Of a stretch of DNA of 64,000 nt, positions 52,737-62,427 are shown in pieces. Numbering within the stretch: the stretch's first letter is position 1; every line of letters begins with the position of its first letter. Below the pieces are notes generated by a model that made no database searches, was not told the DNA's origin, and saw only the letters and a list, made by a program, of their open reading frames with translations. Origin of the DNA: an uncultured Candidatus Melainabacteria bacterium (GTDB lineage: Bacteria > Cyanobacteriota > Vampirovibrionia > Gastranaerophilales > Gastranaerophilaceae); contig CATLDC010000003.1 in NCBI GenBank assembly GCA_949902595.1, positions 1 to 64,000 on the forward strand, given 5' to 3'. Position numbers and translations under genes: made by a program.

Positions 52737-53089
52737 AGGATTATATAGAGGCGGTTTATAATATTTTTGTTGCAGAAAACAAGGTTAAGGCAATCGATGT
52801 CTCAAGAAGACTGAATGTTTCACGCGCATCTGTAACAGAAGCACTCCAGAAACTCGAACAGCTCGGACTCATAAACTACGGTCACTACGGCACAATCTCT
52901 ATAACCGACTCCGGAGTCAAAAAAGCAAAGGAAGTTATCAAAAAACATGAAATCCTATCCCTGTTTTTTGAAAAAGTTCTTGGCATAAACCATGAGATTG
53001 CCGAAGAGACCGCGTGCAAAATCGAACACGTGATTGGCAATGAAGTGTTTAAGAAGCTTGAAAAACATACTAAAGAGCAGCTGAAATAA
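52712..53089 (+). CDS. DtxR/MntR-family metal-dependent regulator
   Basis: 125 residues: a winged helix (YIEAVYNIFVAENKVKAIDV, RLNVSRASVTEALQKL) and a metal-binding dimerisation domain (HEILSLFFEKVLGINHEIAE, ETACKIEHVI), without the C-terminal SH3 domain, as in MntR. Likely represses metal-uptake genes when Mn or Fe is sufficient. Starts at GTG inside the end of folC, so translation is coupled. Confidence 0.88.
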   Translation: MAEISSSLEDYIEAVYNIFVAENKVKAIDVSRRLNVSRASVTEALQKLEQLGLINYGHYGTISITDSGVKKAKEVIKKHEILSLFFEKVLGINHEIAEETACKIEHVIGNEVFKKLEKHTKEQLK

Positions 53090-53090
53090 C

Positions 53091-53177
53091 TGCCCCACCC
53101 GAATTTCTAAGCTTCGCACAGCTCAGCTTGAAATTCTACCCTCCCCGCGTTCCGCTGACGCTCCCCGGAGAGGGACT
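53091..53177. repeat. Intergenic hairpin repeat between regulator and typA
   Basis: GAATTTC...AAGCT with AGCTT...GAAATTC forms a bulged stem (about 53100-53136); then CCTCCCC and GCGTTCCGCTGACGC, ending GGAGAGGGA, a relative of the nnrD and atpG repeats. It may also end transcription from both converging genes. Confidence 0.55.
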
Positions 53178-53182
53178 CTGCG

Positions 53183-54973
53183 CTAAATACTCTTGAATTT
53201 AACCAAATCCTGCTTTCTCATCCTGATGTTTTCAGGCGTGATTTCTACAAGCTCGTCATCACCGATGTATTCAAGACAATCCTCAAGCGATAGCTCCTTG
53301 TGAGCCTGGAGCGTTACCATAACGTCTGCGGTTGCACTTCTCATGTTCGTAAGCTTTTTGGTCTTGCAGATGTTAACCACAATGTCCTGCGGACGGTTGC
53401 CTTCACCGATTATCATCCCGCGGTAAACCTTTGTCTTCGGCGTTACGAAAAATACGCCGCGGTCTTCAAACTGAGCGAGCGCGTAAGGAATCGCTTCGCC
53501 GTTTTCGTGAGCAAGTATTGACCCGCTTCTCTGCTTTGGAATATCACCGGCATAAGGCTTGTACTCGTCAAATGTGTGGTACATGATGCCTTCACCGCGT
53601 GTCATACGGATGAACTCTGTGCGGAACCCGATTAAGCCACGGGCTGGAATTGAGAACTTCATGTTTGTTCTGCCGTTAGCGTTCTGCATTTCAAGCATAG
53701 TTGCTTTTCTTCCTGAAAGCCTGTCAATGCAAGAACCTGCGTATTCTTCCGGAACATCTACAAGCAAGTTTTCAAACGGCTCCTGAAGGTTTTCACCCTC
53801 GCCCTTGAATATAACCTCAGGCTTTGATACCTGAAACTCGTAACCCTCACGACGCATTGTCTCTATTAGTACCCCAAGGTGAAGCTCGCCTCTGCCGCTA
53901 ACTTTGAAACAGTCTGTAGAGTCAGTGTCTTCAACACGCAAACTTACGTTCTTTTCTAATTCATCGTAAAGACGCTTTCTGATTTGTCTTGATGTTACAA
54001 ACTTGCCTTCCTGACCGGCAAACGGACTGTCGTTTACTGAAAAATTCATTTGAAGAGTCGGCTCGTCAACCTTGATAAGCGGAAGCGCCTCAATGTTGTT
54101 AGGGTCACAAAGCGTTTCACCGATTTGGATGTCAGGGAAACCTGCAATGCCGACAATGTCACCGGCTTCTGCTGATTCTATTTCAACACGTCCTAAATCC
54201 TTGAACCCGAATAACTTTGTGATTTTCCCTCTTGAAACATTGCCTTCTGCGTTAATCCACGCAACCTGGTCCTGAGAATTAACTACACCGTTAACAACAC
54301 GACCGATAACGATTCTTCCGACATACTCGTTGTAATCAAGAGTTGTTGCTCTGAACTGGAACGGTTTAGTAGAGTCTCCGCTTGGCTCCTGAATGTTTTC
54401 CAAGATGCAGTCAAGAAGCGGAACCATGTCCTTTTTCTCGTCATCAAGGTGCTTGATTGCAAACCCGTTCAGACTGCTTGCATAAATGTAAGGAAAATCA
54501 ATCAGGTCTTCTCTGTCAGTGAGTTCTGTAAACAGGTCAAAGACTTTGTCTAATGTCCCGTCCGGATCACCTGCCGGTTTGTCGATTTTGTTGATAACAA
54601 CAATGATTTTTATTCCGAGCTCAAGCGCTTTGGAAAGAACAAATCTTGTCTGCGGCATTGGGCCTTCTGCTGCGTCAACAATCAGAAGCGCACCGTCTAC
54701 CATACCTAAAACACGCTCAACTTCTCCACCGAAGTCTGCGTGGCCCGGGGTGTCTACAACGTTGATTTTAACGCCCTTGTAATCAATTGAAATGTTTTTT
54801 GAAAGGATTGTAATCCCTCTTTCTCTTTCAAGGTCGTTGCTGTCAAGAACACGTTCCTGAACCTGCTGGTTTTCTCTAAAAGCACCGCTCTGTTTGAGCA
54901 TACAGTCAACCAGCGTTGTCTTACCGTGGTCAACGTGAGCGATAATTGCTATATTTCTAATATTTTTTGCCAT
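53183..54973 (-). CDS. typA: Ribosome-associated GTPase TypA/BipA
   Basis: 596-residue translational GTPase affecting ribosome assembly and stress or cold response. G1 AHVDHGKT, G2 RGITI, G3 [14 protein letters not shown] and G4 NKID are complete; the C-terminal TypA-specific domain ([23 protein letters not shown]) is present. The ATG giving MAKNIRNIA follows AGGAA; an in-frame TTG two codons earlier is less likely. Confidence 0.97.
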   Translation of the reverse strand: MAKNIRNIAIIAHVDHGKTTLVDCMLKQSGAFRENQQVQERVLDSNDLERERGITILSKNISIDYKGVKINVVDTPGHADFGGEVERVLGMVDGALLIVDAAEGPMPQTRFVLSKALELGIKIIVVINKIDKPAGDPDGTLDKVFDLFTELTDREDLIDFPYIYASSLNGFAIKHLDDEKKDMVPLLDCILENIQEPSGDSTKPFQFRATTLDYNEYVGRIVIGRVVNGVVNSQDQVAWINAEGNVSRGKITKLFGFKDLGRVEIESAEAGDIVGIAGFPDIQIGETLCDPNNIEALPLIKVDEPTLQMNFSVNDSPFAGQEGKFVTSRQIRKRLYDELEKNVSLRVEDTDSTDCFKVSGRGELHLGVLIETMRREGYEFQVSKPEVIFKGEGENLQEPFENLLVDVPEEYAGSCIDRLSGRKATMLEMQNANGRTNMKFSIPARGLIGFRTEFIRMTRGEGIMYHTFDEYKPYAGDIPKQRSGSILAHENGEAIPYALAQFEDRGVFFVTPKTKVYRGMIIGEGNRPQDIVVNICKTKKLTNMRSATADVMVTLQAHKELSLEDCLEYIGDDELVEITPENIRMRKQDLVKFKSI

Positions 54974-55103
54974 ATCCAAATTCCTATAATTTTTACGTCT
55001 AGTGTAGTTTTTACACTTTTATTGTAAGATATCAAGCTGAAAAAACAAGAGAAAACTAAAAAAATTGTGGTATAATATTTTTGTAAATATAGGAGCAAAT
55101 TTA

Positions 55104-55385
55104 ATGGACGATTACAAAATTATTATTACAGTATCCGGAACTGACAAGGTTGGTATTGTAGCAAGTATCTCCGGTATTCTTGCAAAGTACAAAGTCAATA
55201 TTGAGGATATCAAACAGACGCTTATGCAAGGCCATTTTGTAATGTTTATGCTCTGCGATATAAAAGAGGCTGAACTCAATTTCAAAGAGTTGAAAAATGT
55301 TTTGATTGAAGAGGGAAACAGACTTGAGATCGAAGTTTGGGTTCAGAAAAAAGGCATTTTTGAAAAAATGCATACGGTGCAATAA
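55104..55385 (+). CDS. ACT-domain protein (UPF0237-like)
   Basis: 93-residue protein with one ACT domain and a C-terminal extension: ITVSGTDKVGIVASISGILA, then NIEDIKQTLMQGHFVMFML. ACT domains bind amino acids or other small ligands. Similar stand-alone proteins are annotated UPF0237 with unclear roles. AGGAG precedes the ATG. It ends four bases before the TPR gene, so they form an operon. Confidence 0.88.
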   Translation: MDDYKIIITVSGTDKVGIVASISGILAKYKVNIEDIKQTLMQGHFVMFMLCDIKEAELNFKELKNVLIEEGNRLEIEVWVQKKGIFEKMHTVQ

Positions 55386-55389
55386 GTAA

Positions 55390-55851
55390 GTGAACGAAAC
55401 TGAAAAACTTAAAGAGATTTCTGCGTTTTTCCAGAGAATGAACGCAAAAATAATGCTGATAACCCTTATCACAAAAGCAAAAAAAGAAATCGAACGCTAT
55501 GATTTGGAATCCGGACGCAAAAGCCTTGAGGAAGCATTTTCTCTTGACCCTGAAAACCCTGCTGTGCTTAGAGGGCTTGGATGCGTTGAGCAGGCAGAAG
55601 GAAAGTATGAAATCGCCATAGAGTATTACAAAAAAGCGCTAAAGTTTTCTGAAGAAAAAGAAGTCGAGCACACTCTTATTGGCACGGCTTACTATTTTCA
55701 GGACAAGCTTGATGAGGCGGTTAAGTATTTTAATCTTGCGATAGACGAAAACGACGATTATGACCCTGCTTATGAGGGACGGAACCAGGCGATGCTTGAG
55801 AACCATTTGAAGATTGTGGATTTGCAGGAAGCATTAAAAAAATACTTCTGA
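55390..55851 (+). CDS. TPR-repeat protein
   Basis: 153 residues, starts at GTG. At least two tetratricopeptide repeats (AVLRGLGCVEQAEGKYEIAI, then HTLIGTAYYFQDKLDEAVKY) and a helical N-terminus. TPR arrays mediate protein contacts; partner unknown. Coupled to the ACT-domain gene. Confidence 0.8.
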   Translation: MNETEKLKEISAFFQRMNAKIMLITLITKAKKEIERYDLESGRKSLEEAFSLDPENPAVLRGLGCVEQAEGKYEIAIEYYKKALKFSEEKEVEHTLIGTAYYFQDKLDEAVKYFNLAIDENDDYDPAYEGRNQAMLENHLKIVDLQEALKKYF

Positions 55852-55955
55852 GTTTAAAATTAAGAACAATAACGCTGCTGTCATTGATTGCTACAATTTA
55901 AGTGGAACGTAAAACCTTTTAATATTATCTTGGGAAACCAGCCCAGGGAGGTTTT

Positions 55956-56615
55956 ATGCAAATAAAAATACTACTTGTCGAAGACCAGAAATTAATGAGA
56001 ATCGGGATAAAATCATTATTCTGCGACTATCCCGAGCTTGAAATAATCGGTGAAGCAGTAAACGGCAAAGAGGCCGTTGAAAAATCTAAGCTGATAAAAC
56101 CGGATATCGTACTCATGGATATAGGGCTGCCTGATATATCAGGAATAGAAGCCACAAAACAAATCCTTGAGTACAATAATAATATAAAGGTTATCATCCT
56201 GACATCCCATGTTTCGGAAGACGACCTGAACGCCTCACTTGCTGCCGGAGCAAGCGCGTATGTGATAAAAGATATCTGTACTGATTTTCTTATGAATGTC
56301 ATCAAGATGGTAAAAGAGGGCGCAATGTGGATAGACCCGCAGGTCGTCCCGTTTATCCGTGATAAAAATTGCGGGGTGATACCATCAAGACAACTGTCAC
56401 GCACGGCTTTTAAGGAAAACCATTCCAATCTTACCCAGAGAGAATACGAGGTGCTAAAGCTTGTTGTAGATGGACAATCCAATAGCCAAATCGCAAAAAC
56501 CCTGACGATAAGCGAACATACGGCAAAGGCGCATGTGTGTAATATAATCCAGAAGCTTGTTGTAGATGACAGGACGCAAGCTGCGGTCAAAGCTCTTAAA
56601 GAAGGTCTGGTTTAA
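55956..56615 (+). CDS. NarL/FixJ-family response regulator
   Basis: 219 residues. The receiver domain has the acidic pocket (LVEDQ at 7-11), phosphoacceptor Asp55 (VLMDIGLPD) and Lys in VIKD. The C-terminal LuxR-type HTH (NLTQREYEVLKLVVDGQSNS, then EHTAKAHVCNIIQKL) binds DNA on phosphorylation. No histidine kinase is adjacent, so it is an orphan here. GGGAGG precedes the ATG. Confidence 0.93.
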   Translation: MQIKILLVEDQKLMRIGIKSLFCDYPELEIIGEAVNGKEAVEKSKLIKPDIVLMDIGLPDISGIEATKQILEYNNNIKVIILTSHVSEDDLNASLAAGASAYVIKDICTDFLMNVIKMVKEGAMWIDPQVVPFIRDKNCGVIPSRQLSRTAFKENHSNLTQREYEVLKLVVDGQSNSQIAKTLTISEHTAKAHVCNIIQKLVVDDRTQAAVKALKEGLV

Positions 56616-56636
56616 ATCCGGACCTTCTTTTTATTT
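56599..56636 (+). terminator. Terminator overlapping the regulator stop codon
   Basis: AAAGAAGGTCTGG and CCGGACCTTCTTT arms (one mismatch) around TTTAAAT, then TTATTTT. The 5' arm encodes the last residues of the regulator. Confidence 0.88.
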
Positions 56637-56680
56637 TGGTTTATAATAAATATACACATGTCAAAAAAAGGAGTACATTG

Positions 56681-57073
56681 ATGCCAAGACTAATCGACGC
56701 AATAGGAAAAATGAGTGTTAATAGACAGGTGATTGCTCCATCCCGGATAAAGGAAACAGCAAAATCACTTCCTCAAAAATTTCCGCTGGATAAACTTACA
56801 CTCAAAAATAAGCTTAAGACAAAGGTTACTGTCGGGTCAGAAGACAGCATAAAAAAGTTTTCTGATGTTATAGAAAGAAACGACACGGTTTTTGCTCCCT
56901 GGGCCAATCATCTTAACAGGCAGCCAAAGACAGATTGTTTTAAACAAACTCCTATCAACACGGTAAAACAGCCGGAAGAAGTGGATGAATCCAAAGCTAT
57001 TTGTGAGGCTTACAAGCTCTCAGACTGGCAGAGAAGAACTGATGCAATAATAGCGCATATGTTTAAACGGTAA
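56681..57073 (+). CDS. Hypothetical 130-residue protein
   Basis: Basic, soluble protein, not recognised (MPRLIDAIGKMSVNRQVIAP at the start). The N-terminal half is rich in Lys and Ser and looks disordered; the end has CEAYKLSDWQRRTDAIIAHM. AAAAAAGGAG lies nine bases before the chosen ATG; a longer frame to the left lacks a site. It is monocistronic, just upstream of accD but with a 120-bp gap holding a likely accD promoter. Confidence 0.7.
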   Translation: MPRLIDAIGKMSVNRQVIAPSRIKETAKSLPQKFPLDKLTLKNKLKTKVTVGSEDSIKKFSDVIERNDTVFAPWANHLNRQPKTDCFKQTPINTVKQPEEVDESKAICEAYKLSDWQRRTDAIIAHMFKR

Positions 57074-57195
57074 CAAATTATTACAACATACCCACTTCCT
57101 GTATGTTTGGTGTAAAATAGGGTAGTAATATGGTTGCATATTGCATTTTAGTTAGAATAGGAGAAGGACGGTTTAATACCGGTTGTGTATAAATT

Positions 57196-58062
57196 ATGAC
57201 GATACAAGAATGGTTTGACAAACGTAAAGAAGCTCAAATCGAGAGAAGAGCTAAAGAAATTAAGGGTATTGATAATGATGCGGCAGGTCTCTGGACAAAG
57301 TGCGTTCATTGCGATTCCCAGTTGATGAAATCAGAGTTGGATGAAAATTTGATGGTGTGTCCGCATTGCGACTACCACTTTAGAATAAACGCCAGAACAA
57401 GAATTTCACAGCTTTTTGATAAGGGCTCTTTTGAAGAATTGTTCAAGAATGTCCTGCCTTGTGACCCTCTTAATTTTGTTGATACAGAATCATACGCTGA
57501 GCGTCTTAAAAAAGCTCATGATAAAACCGGGCTTGACGAGGCTGTAATTACCGGTATTGGCGAAATAGAAGGTCACAGAATCGCGGTTGCTGTTATGGAT
57601 TTTGATTACATGGGCGGTTCAATGGGCAGCGTTGTTGGTGAAAAGGTTACGCGAATTATGGAAAAAGCTCTTGAGCTTAAGCTTCCTATGCTTGCGATTA
57701 CTTCATCAGGCGGTGCAAGGATGCAGGAAAGCGCATTAAGCCTTATGCAGATGGCAAAAACTTCTTGCGCTGTTGCAAGATTGGATGAGGCTGGTTTGTT
57801 ATACATTAACCTTTTGACAGAGCCAACTTTTGGCGGTATTACAGCTAGTTTCGGGACTCTGGGTGACATAATCATTGCAGAGCAGGGTGCAAGAATCGGG
57901 TTTGCAGGTAGAAGGGTTATTGAGCAGACAATCAGACAGAAGCTTCCGGACGATTTCCAGACAGCAGAATATCTTTTGAAATTCGGTCAGGTGGATATAG
58001 TCTCCAAGAGAAAGAATTTAAGGAAGACACTGGCTAATATTTTAGATATGCATGGAGTATAG
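57196..58062 (+). CDS. accD: Acetyl-CoA carboxylase carboxyltransferase subunit beta
   Basis: 288 residues. Transfers CO2 from carboxybiotin to acetyl-CoA, the first step of fatty acid synthesis, as a heterotetramer with AccA. N-terminal zinc ribbon Cys36, Cys39, Cys55, Cys58 (CVHC and CPHC), then the crotonase-fold SSGGARMQE and EPTFGGITASF. In operon with accA, seven bases ahead of its ATG. Confidence 0.97.
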   Translation: MTIQEWFDKRKEAQIERRAKEIKGIDNDAAGLWTKCVHCDSQLMKSELDENLMVCPHCDYHFRINARTRISQLFDKGSFEELFKNVLPCDPLNFVDTESYAERLKKAHDKTGLDEAVITGIGEIEGHRIAVAVMDFDYMGGSMGSVVGEKVTRIMEKALELKLPMLAITSSGGARMQESALSLMQMAKTSCAVARLDEAGLLYINLLTEPTFGGITASFGTLGDIIIAEQGARIGFAGRRVIEQTIRQKLPDDFQTAEYLLKFGQVDIVSKRKNLRKTLANILDMHGV

Positions 58063-58069
58063 AGAAGAA

Positions 58070-59023
58070 ATGGCAACAGTTTTAGATTTTGAAAAACCAA
58101 TAGTAGAAATACAGAAAAAAATAGATGAACTAAAAAAAATGAGCGAAAATTCCGGCATGGACTTAGACGAACAAATCCAGACATTTGAACAGCAAGCTCA
58201 AGATTACAAAAAGGAGTTGTACTCAAAATTGAAACCTTCACAAAAACTACAAATAGCAAGACATCCGGAAAGACCAAAATTTCTGGACTACGTAAACCTG
58301 ATTTGCGACGAGTTTATTGAACTCCACGGTGACAGAGAAGGTATGGATGACAGAGCAATCATCGGCGGACTTGCTAAAATTGACGGAAAACCGCTCATGC
58401 TAATCGGGATTCAAAAAGGTAAAACCACAAAAGAGAATTTGGAATACAATTTTGGTATGCCGCAACCGCAGGGTTATAGAAAAGCCTTGAGACTTTTCAA
58501 CCACGCAAATAAATTCAATCTTCCGGTTGTAACTCTAATCGATACACCGGGTGCTTATCCGGGTATTAAAGCGGAAGAAACAGGCCAGGGTGCAGCGATT
58601 GCGGTTAACCTTAGAGAGATGGCGAAACTCAATGTGCCGATTGTTGCAATAATTACCGGCGAAGGCTGCAGCGGCGGGGCTCTCGGGCTTGCTGTTGCAA
58701 ACAGGGTAATGATGCTTGAGCACGCATATTATACAGTTATTTCTCCGGAAGGCTGCGCTTCAATTCTGTGGCGTGATGCTGCGAGGTTTGCTGATGCTGC
58801 GGAAGCGCTTAAGATAACATCAAAAGACTTGCTTGAATTAGGGCTCATAGATGAGGAGATTCCGGAGCCGTTAGGCGGCGCGCACGCTGATTACAGTGCA
58901 GTTGGTAACAGCATGAAATCTTCGATTCTAAATTCGCTGGCTGAGCTTTCAAAGATGTCGGCGGACGAGTTGAGAAACGACAGGTATAACAAGTTCCGCG
59001 CAATGGGTAGGTTTTTGGAATAA
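58070..59023 (+). CDS. accA: Acetyl-CoA carboxylase carboxyltransferase subunit alpha
   Basis: 317 residues, normal length. Pairs with AccD. The N-terminal helix (DFEKPIVEIQKKIDELKKMS) is followed by the crotonase-like core TLIDTPGAYPGIKAEETGQG and GEGCSGGALGLAVANRVMML. I use the ATG giving MATVLDF, seven bases after the accD stop; GGAG overlaps the end of accD. A terminator follows the gene. Confidence 0.97.
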   Translation: MATVLDFEKPIVEIQKKIDELKKMSENSGMDLDEQIQTFEQQAQDYKKELYSKLKPSQKLQIARHPERPKFLDYVNLICDEFIELHGDREGMDDRAIIGGLAKIDGKPLMLIGIQKGKTTKENLEYNFGMPQPQGYRKALRLFNHANKFNLPVVTLIDTPGAYPGIKAEETGQGAAIAVNLREMAKLNVPIVAIITGEGCSGGALGLAVANRVMMLEHAYYTVISPEGCASILWRDAARFADAAEALKITSKDLLELGLIDEEIPEPLGGAHADYSAVGNSMKSSILNSLAELSKMSADELRNDRYNKFRAMGRFLE

Positions 59024-59054
59024 ATAAAAAGAGGCAGCAAGCCTCTTTTTATTT
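59023..59054 (+). terminator. Terminator after accA
   Basis: AATAAAAAGAGGC-agcaa-GCCTCTTTTTATT, with the T-run inside the 3' arm. Confidence 0.92.
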
Positions 59055-59083
59055 TGAAAATATATTGATTATTTGCAGAAATT

Positions 59084-59113
59084 TTGATAGAATTAGATTT
59101 GTACATTTAAAAT
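59084..59113 (+). promoter_or_regulatory. Probable promoter of the hairpin-rich locus
   Basis: TTGATA, 18-bp spacer, TAAAAT. About 30 bp before the first hairpin of the next entry. Confidence 0.5.
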
Positions 59114-59142
59114 AAAATACAGGCTAAAGATTTTAATTATTG

Positions 59143-59280
59143 TTTTCGCTGACGAAAGGAGGTAGAAATGATAATTACTATCAGCGAAAAAGAACTAGTA
59201 TTAATCATAATACTAGTTCTAATAGCACAAACCCATTAAAGTGGGTACGGGCTTGGGTATATCCGCTACCCTTGCCTGTA
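59143..59280 (+). ncRNA. Chain of back-to-back hairpins upstream of prmA
   Basis: Hairpin 1: TTTTCGCTGA/TCAGCGAAAA, a 10-bp perfect stem whose 28-base loop holds AAAGGAGG and an ATG. Hairpin 2 starts on the next base: AGAACTAGTATTA-atca-TAATACTAGTTCT, 13-bp perfect. Then ACCCA/TGGGT and finally ACGGGC..GGGTA/TACCC..GCCTGT followed by T-rich sequence, which looks like a terminator. Could be a regulatory RNA, a type I toxin mRNA or a leader of prmA. Together with the promoter it fills the 309-bp gap after accA. Confidence 0.6.
59168..59239 (+). CDS. Possible 23-residue hydrophobic peptide
   Basis: ATG preceded by AAAGGAGG five bases upstream. The peptide MIITISEKELVLIIILVLIA ends QTH: one short membrane-spanning stretch, as in type I toxin peptides. 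Translation start lies in the loop of hairpin 1 and most of the coding sequence is hairpin 2. No family assigned; the ORF might be incidental to RNA structure. Confidence 0.45.
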   Translation: MIITISEKELVLIIILVLIAQTH

Positions 59281-59332
59281 TTTCTATTTTAACATATTTT
59301 TATAATTCTTCAAGTGGATTAAGGAGCAGAAA

Positions 59333-60223
59333 TTGAATAACTATTTTGAATTAAGAATATCAATAAACCCTGAAATAGAGGAGATTGTCTCTGACATTTG
59401 TTTCTCAAATTTCGAATGCGAAGGGGTTGTTCTTGCAGAAGAAGCATACAAAGACCTCGAGATGACCTCTACTACGCGTGGAACATTAAGAGTTTTCCTT
59501 ACAGAGCTGGATTCAAATCCTGTTGAAATACTGAAAACAGAACGCGAACTCCTCAAAGAACGCGGATTCACAGATGAAGAGCTCGGAAGCTGGGAAATTT
59601 CGCTTGATGAAAAAGAGAATCAGGACTGGTCAAAAAAATGGAAAGAAAAATGGACTGTAACCCATGTTACAGACAGAATCGCTGTTGTTCCGAGCTGGCT
59701 TAGCTACGAACCAAAACAGGGTGAAATCACAATCACGCTTGACCCCGGCTGCGCTTTTGGAACAGGCACTCATCAAACAACCCAGCTTTGCATGAAGGGG
59801 ATGGAAAAATACCTCAAAGCCGGAGATAAAATGGCTGATATTGGTACCGGCTCCGGTATTCTTGCAATCTGCGCAATGAAATTCGGTGCAGAATCAGCTT
59901 ACGGATGCGACAACGACGAAACTGTTATTGATGTCTGCAAAGAGAACGCAGAGATTAACAATGCCAATTGTACATTTGAATTAAAAACTGCTGACAAGTT
60001 GAGCGAAAAATACGATTTTGTCTGTGCAAACATTCTTCATAATGTGCTTGCAGAAATCATGGGTGATTTGAAAAATATCATGAAAGACGGCGCAAAAATG
60101 GTGCTTAGCGGGATTCTGGACGAGAAAAAGCCGGTTGTTTTAGAAGCTATAGAAAAGCAGGGCTTGAAAATCATTGACACAATTCATCAAGACCAATGGG
60201 TTGCGTTTGTCGTAGAAAAATAA
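59333..60223 (+). CDS. prmA: Ribosomal protein L11 methyltransferase
   Basis: 296 residues. Trimethylates L11 using SAM. N-terminal substrate-binding domain, then LDPGCAFGTGTHQTTQLCM and SAM motif MADIGTGSGILAICAMK, with the catalytic-region CANILHNVLAEI. Starts at TTG, seven bases after AAGGAG. Immediately downstream of the hairpin-rich locus, which might control it. Confidence 0.95.
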   Translation: MNNYFELRISINPEIEEIVSDICFSNFECEGVVLAEEAYKDLEMTSTTRGTLRVFLTELDSNPVEILKTERELLKERGFTDEELGSWEISLDEKENQDWSKKWKEKWTVTHVTDRIAVVPSWLSYEPKQGEITITLDPGCAFGTGTHQTTQLCMKGMEKYLKAGDKMADIGTGSGILAICAMKFGAESAYGCDNDETVIDVCKENAEINNANCTFELKTADKLSEKYDFVCANILHNVLAEIMGDLKNIMKDGAKMVLSGILDEKKPVVLEAIEKQGLKIIDTIHQDQWVAFVVEK

Positions 60224-60529
60224 TTATATGCCAAGCAGACGTCTTAACCAGGAAACATTTGGGCCGTACTTGTTTTCAAGTTGCTCCAATCTGGCATAGT
60301 ATTTTGCATCAAGCTCTTTTAATTCTTTTTCAATAACAAAGGTGTCGTTCTTGTTGTAGTTGAAAATGAGTTCAATTTCTTTGTTGTACCAGCTTTCAAG
60401 CTTACCGAGCTTTTCAAGGTAAGGATTTTTGTTAGAATTTAAACTTCCTCTGCCCATTGCTTTTCCGAGCTTTCCGATTTTGCCGAAATTTGGGTTTGGT
60501 GTCTGATAAGTTGTTGGTTGAATTAGCAT
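60224..60529 (-). CDS. Hypothetical protein with F-x-G-type N-terminal tag
   Basis: 101 residues, not recognised. Begins MLIQPTTYQTPNPNFGKIGK, a clean F-G-K tag after a polar, proline-rich run. The remainder is a charged helix pair (WYNKEIELIFNYNKNDTFVI, ELKELDAKYYARLEQLENKY) ending in WLRRLLGI. GAGGTG precedes the ATG and TATAAT lies about 17 bases before that. It abuts prmA tail to tail. Confidence 0.75.
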   Translation of the reverse strand: MLIQPTTYQTPNPNFGKIGKLGKAMGRGSLNSNKNPYLEKLGKLESWYNKEIELIFNYNKNDTFVIEKELKELDAKYYARLEQLENKYGPNVSWLRRLLGI

Positions 60530-60628
60530 TTTGCACCTCTTTTATTATAGTAAATCCGGTGAAATAAATTTTTGCTATATTATACCTTTGGCTATTTAAA
60601 TTATTTACATTTCTTAAACAATTTAAAT

Positions 60629-61018
60629 ATGATTAATCTTGAATGGTACGCAACTCTAAACAAACCCCTGCTCACACCTCCTGACTGGATTTTTTCTCCG
60701 GCCTGGATAGTTTTGTATGTCACAATTTTTGTCTCGCTCATAATATTTACGACCACTGTTACAAGAAAGGGCAAGATTAAAGGCTACGTGCTTTTTATAC
60801 TCCAGCTGCTTCTTAATATTCTGTGGACTCCTGTGTTTTTCGTGTTCAAAAATGTTGGACTGGCGCTTGTGATAATAATATTGCTGGATGTTTTGGTGTA
60901 CTTTACTATTAAAAACTTCTATAAGGTCTCAAAACAGGCTGGCATAGTCCTGCTTCCTTATTTTGTCTGGATACTTTATGCAACTTATTTGAACGCGGGA
61001 ATTTATTTTCTTAACTAA
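60629..61018 (+). CDS. tspO: TspO/MBR-family membrane protein
   Basis: 129-residue tryptophan-rich sensory protein with five hydrophobic helices. The opening WYATLNKPLLTPPDWIFSPA and WTPVFFVFKN, YLNAGIYFLN match the family, which binds porphyrins or cholesterol-like ligands. It is a little shorter than usual (about 155). I use the ATG giving MINLEWY; a longer frame from TTG would cross the likely -10 (TATTAT). No Shine-Dalgarno. Confidence 0.88.
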   Translation: MINLEWYATLNKPLLTPPDWIFSPAWIVLYVTIFVSLIIFTTTVTRKGKIKGYVLFILQLLLNILWTPVFFVFKNVGLALVIIILLDVLVYFTIKNFYKVSKQAGIVLLPYFVWILYATYLNAGIYFLN

Positions 61019-61022
61019 TAAT

Positions 61023-61058
61023 AACGGGTCGGATTTTTTGTAAAAAATCCGACCCGTT
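61023..61058. terminator. Bidirectional terminator
   Basis: AACGGGTCGGATTTTTT and its complement, 17-bp perfect stem with a two-base loop, between tspO and the converging ftsZ. Confidence 0.93.
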
Positions 61059-61079
61059 AAATATTTTTGACTATCTATC

Positions 61080-62255
61080 TTATTTGCGCAAGAAATCCGG
61101 AATCTGGATTTCAGAGAAAGATGACATTGTAGGTGCCTTTGGCTGCTGCTGGTTGTTGAACGCACCTGAGAAAAATTCTGCTGCGCTGATTGAGCGGCTT
61201 TCAACTTTTTCTTCGATAGGTTTCTGTGTTCTAAGTTCAAAACCTGTTGCAATAACCGTAATCTGGATTTCACCCTGAATGTTGTCGTCAACAACAGCAC
61301 CGATGATAACTCTTGCATCATCAAGAACAGCGTCGTTAATGATGTTTGTTGCATCTGTTACTTCGTGCAATGTCATGTCAGGACCGCCTGTGATGTTAAC
61401 GATAACGCCGGATGCACCGTTGATAGAAGTTTCAAGAAGCTGTGAGTTGATGGCAATCTTAGCTGCTTCAATCGCTCTGCCTTCTCCTGTTCCTCTACCA
61501 ATACCCATAAGGGCAGAACCGGATGCAGCCATTACACTCTTAACGTCAGCAAAGTCTACGTTGATTAAACCAGGAATTGTGATGATGTCAGAGATACCTT
61601 GAACACCTCTTAGAAGAACTTCGTCAACAACGATGAATGATTCCTGAAGTGATACACGTCTGTCAACAACATCCAATAACTTGTCGTTAGGAATAACGAT
61701 AAGCGCGTCAACTGATTCTCTAAGCTTTTCCAAACCTTGCTGCGCCTGGTTTTGTCTTCTTTTTCCTTCAAAAGAGAACGGCTTTGTTACAACACCGATA
61801 GTTAAGATGCCTAAATCTTTAGCAATTTTTGCAACAACAGGAGCTGCACCGGTACCGGTACCGCCGCCCATACCAGCTGTAACGAAGACCATGTCAGCGC
61901 CTTCGATTGCTGCTGTGATTTCTTGCTGTGCTTCTTCTGCTGCTTTTTCACCAACCTGAGGCTCTCCGCCGGCACCAAGACCGTTGGTGAGCTTTGCGCC
62001 TAATTGAATTTTATTTTGACAGGTTGAGTATTGTAAAACCTGTAAGTCTGTGTTCATTAACCAGAATTCAACGCCAGTCAAACCTGATTTAATCATTCGG
62101 TTAACAGCGTTGCCGCCGCCGCCGCCAACACCGATAACTTTAATCTTAGCAGGGCTAATGCCAGGTGCTGGTTGAGTTGGCATACTGTCTGATGACTGAA
62201 TGTTTTGAGTATCAATATCTCTTCTTCCAAAAATATCTGGTCCTAAGTTGTCCAC
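61080..62255 (-). CDS. ftsZ: Cell division protein FtsZ
   Basis: 391-residue tubulin-like GTPase forming the division ring. [12 protein letters not shown], the tubulin signature [12 protein letters not shown] and the T7 loop ([11 protein letters not shown]) are clear; the C-terminal peptide IQIPDFLRK is the usual FtsA/ZipA-binding tail. A short Gln/Pro-rich N-terminal extension precedes the core. No ftsA or ftsQ is next to it. Confidence 0.98.
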   Translation of the reverse strand: MDNLGPDIFGRRDIDTQNIQSSDSMPTQPAPGISPAKIKVIGVGGGGGNAVNRMIKSGLTGVEFWLMNTDLQVLQYSTCQNKIQLGAKLTNGLGAGGEPQVGEKAAEEAQQEITAAIEGADMVFVTAGMGGGTGTGAAPVVAKIAKDLGILTIGVVTKPFSFEGKRRQNQAQQGLEKLRESVDALIVIPNDKLLDVVDRRVSLQESFIVVDEVLLRGVQGISDIITIPGLINVDFADVKSVMAASGSALMGIGRGTGEGRAIEAAKIAINSQLLETSINGASGVIVNITGGPDMTLHEVTDATNIINDAVLDDARVIIGAVVDDNIQGEIQITVIATGFELRTQKPIEEKVESRSISAAEFFSGAFNNQQQPKAPTMSSFSEIQIPDFLRK

Positions 62256-62427
62256 AATTATTCCTCTTTTTTCATATTAACTATACTATACCACTATATT
62301 ACCATACTATTTTAAATAGAGACAAATGTAAAGCAAATAACCGGAATTTTAATATAAGTTTACATTGATTAACGCCCGCAAATGTGAGATAATTTTTATT
62401 GGGAAAACTGCTTGAGGAGGCTGTTTT

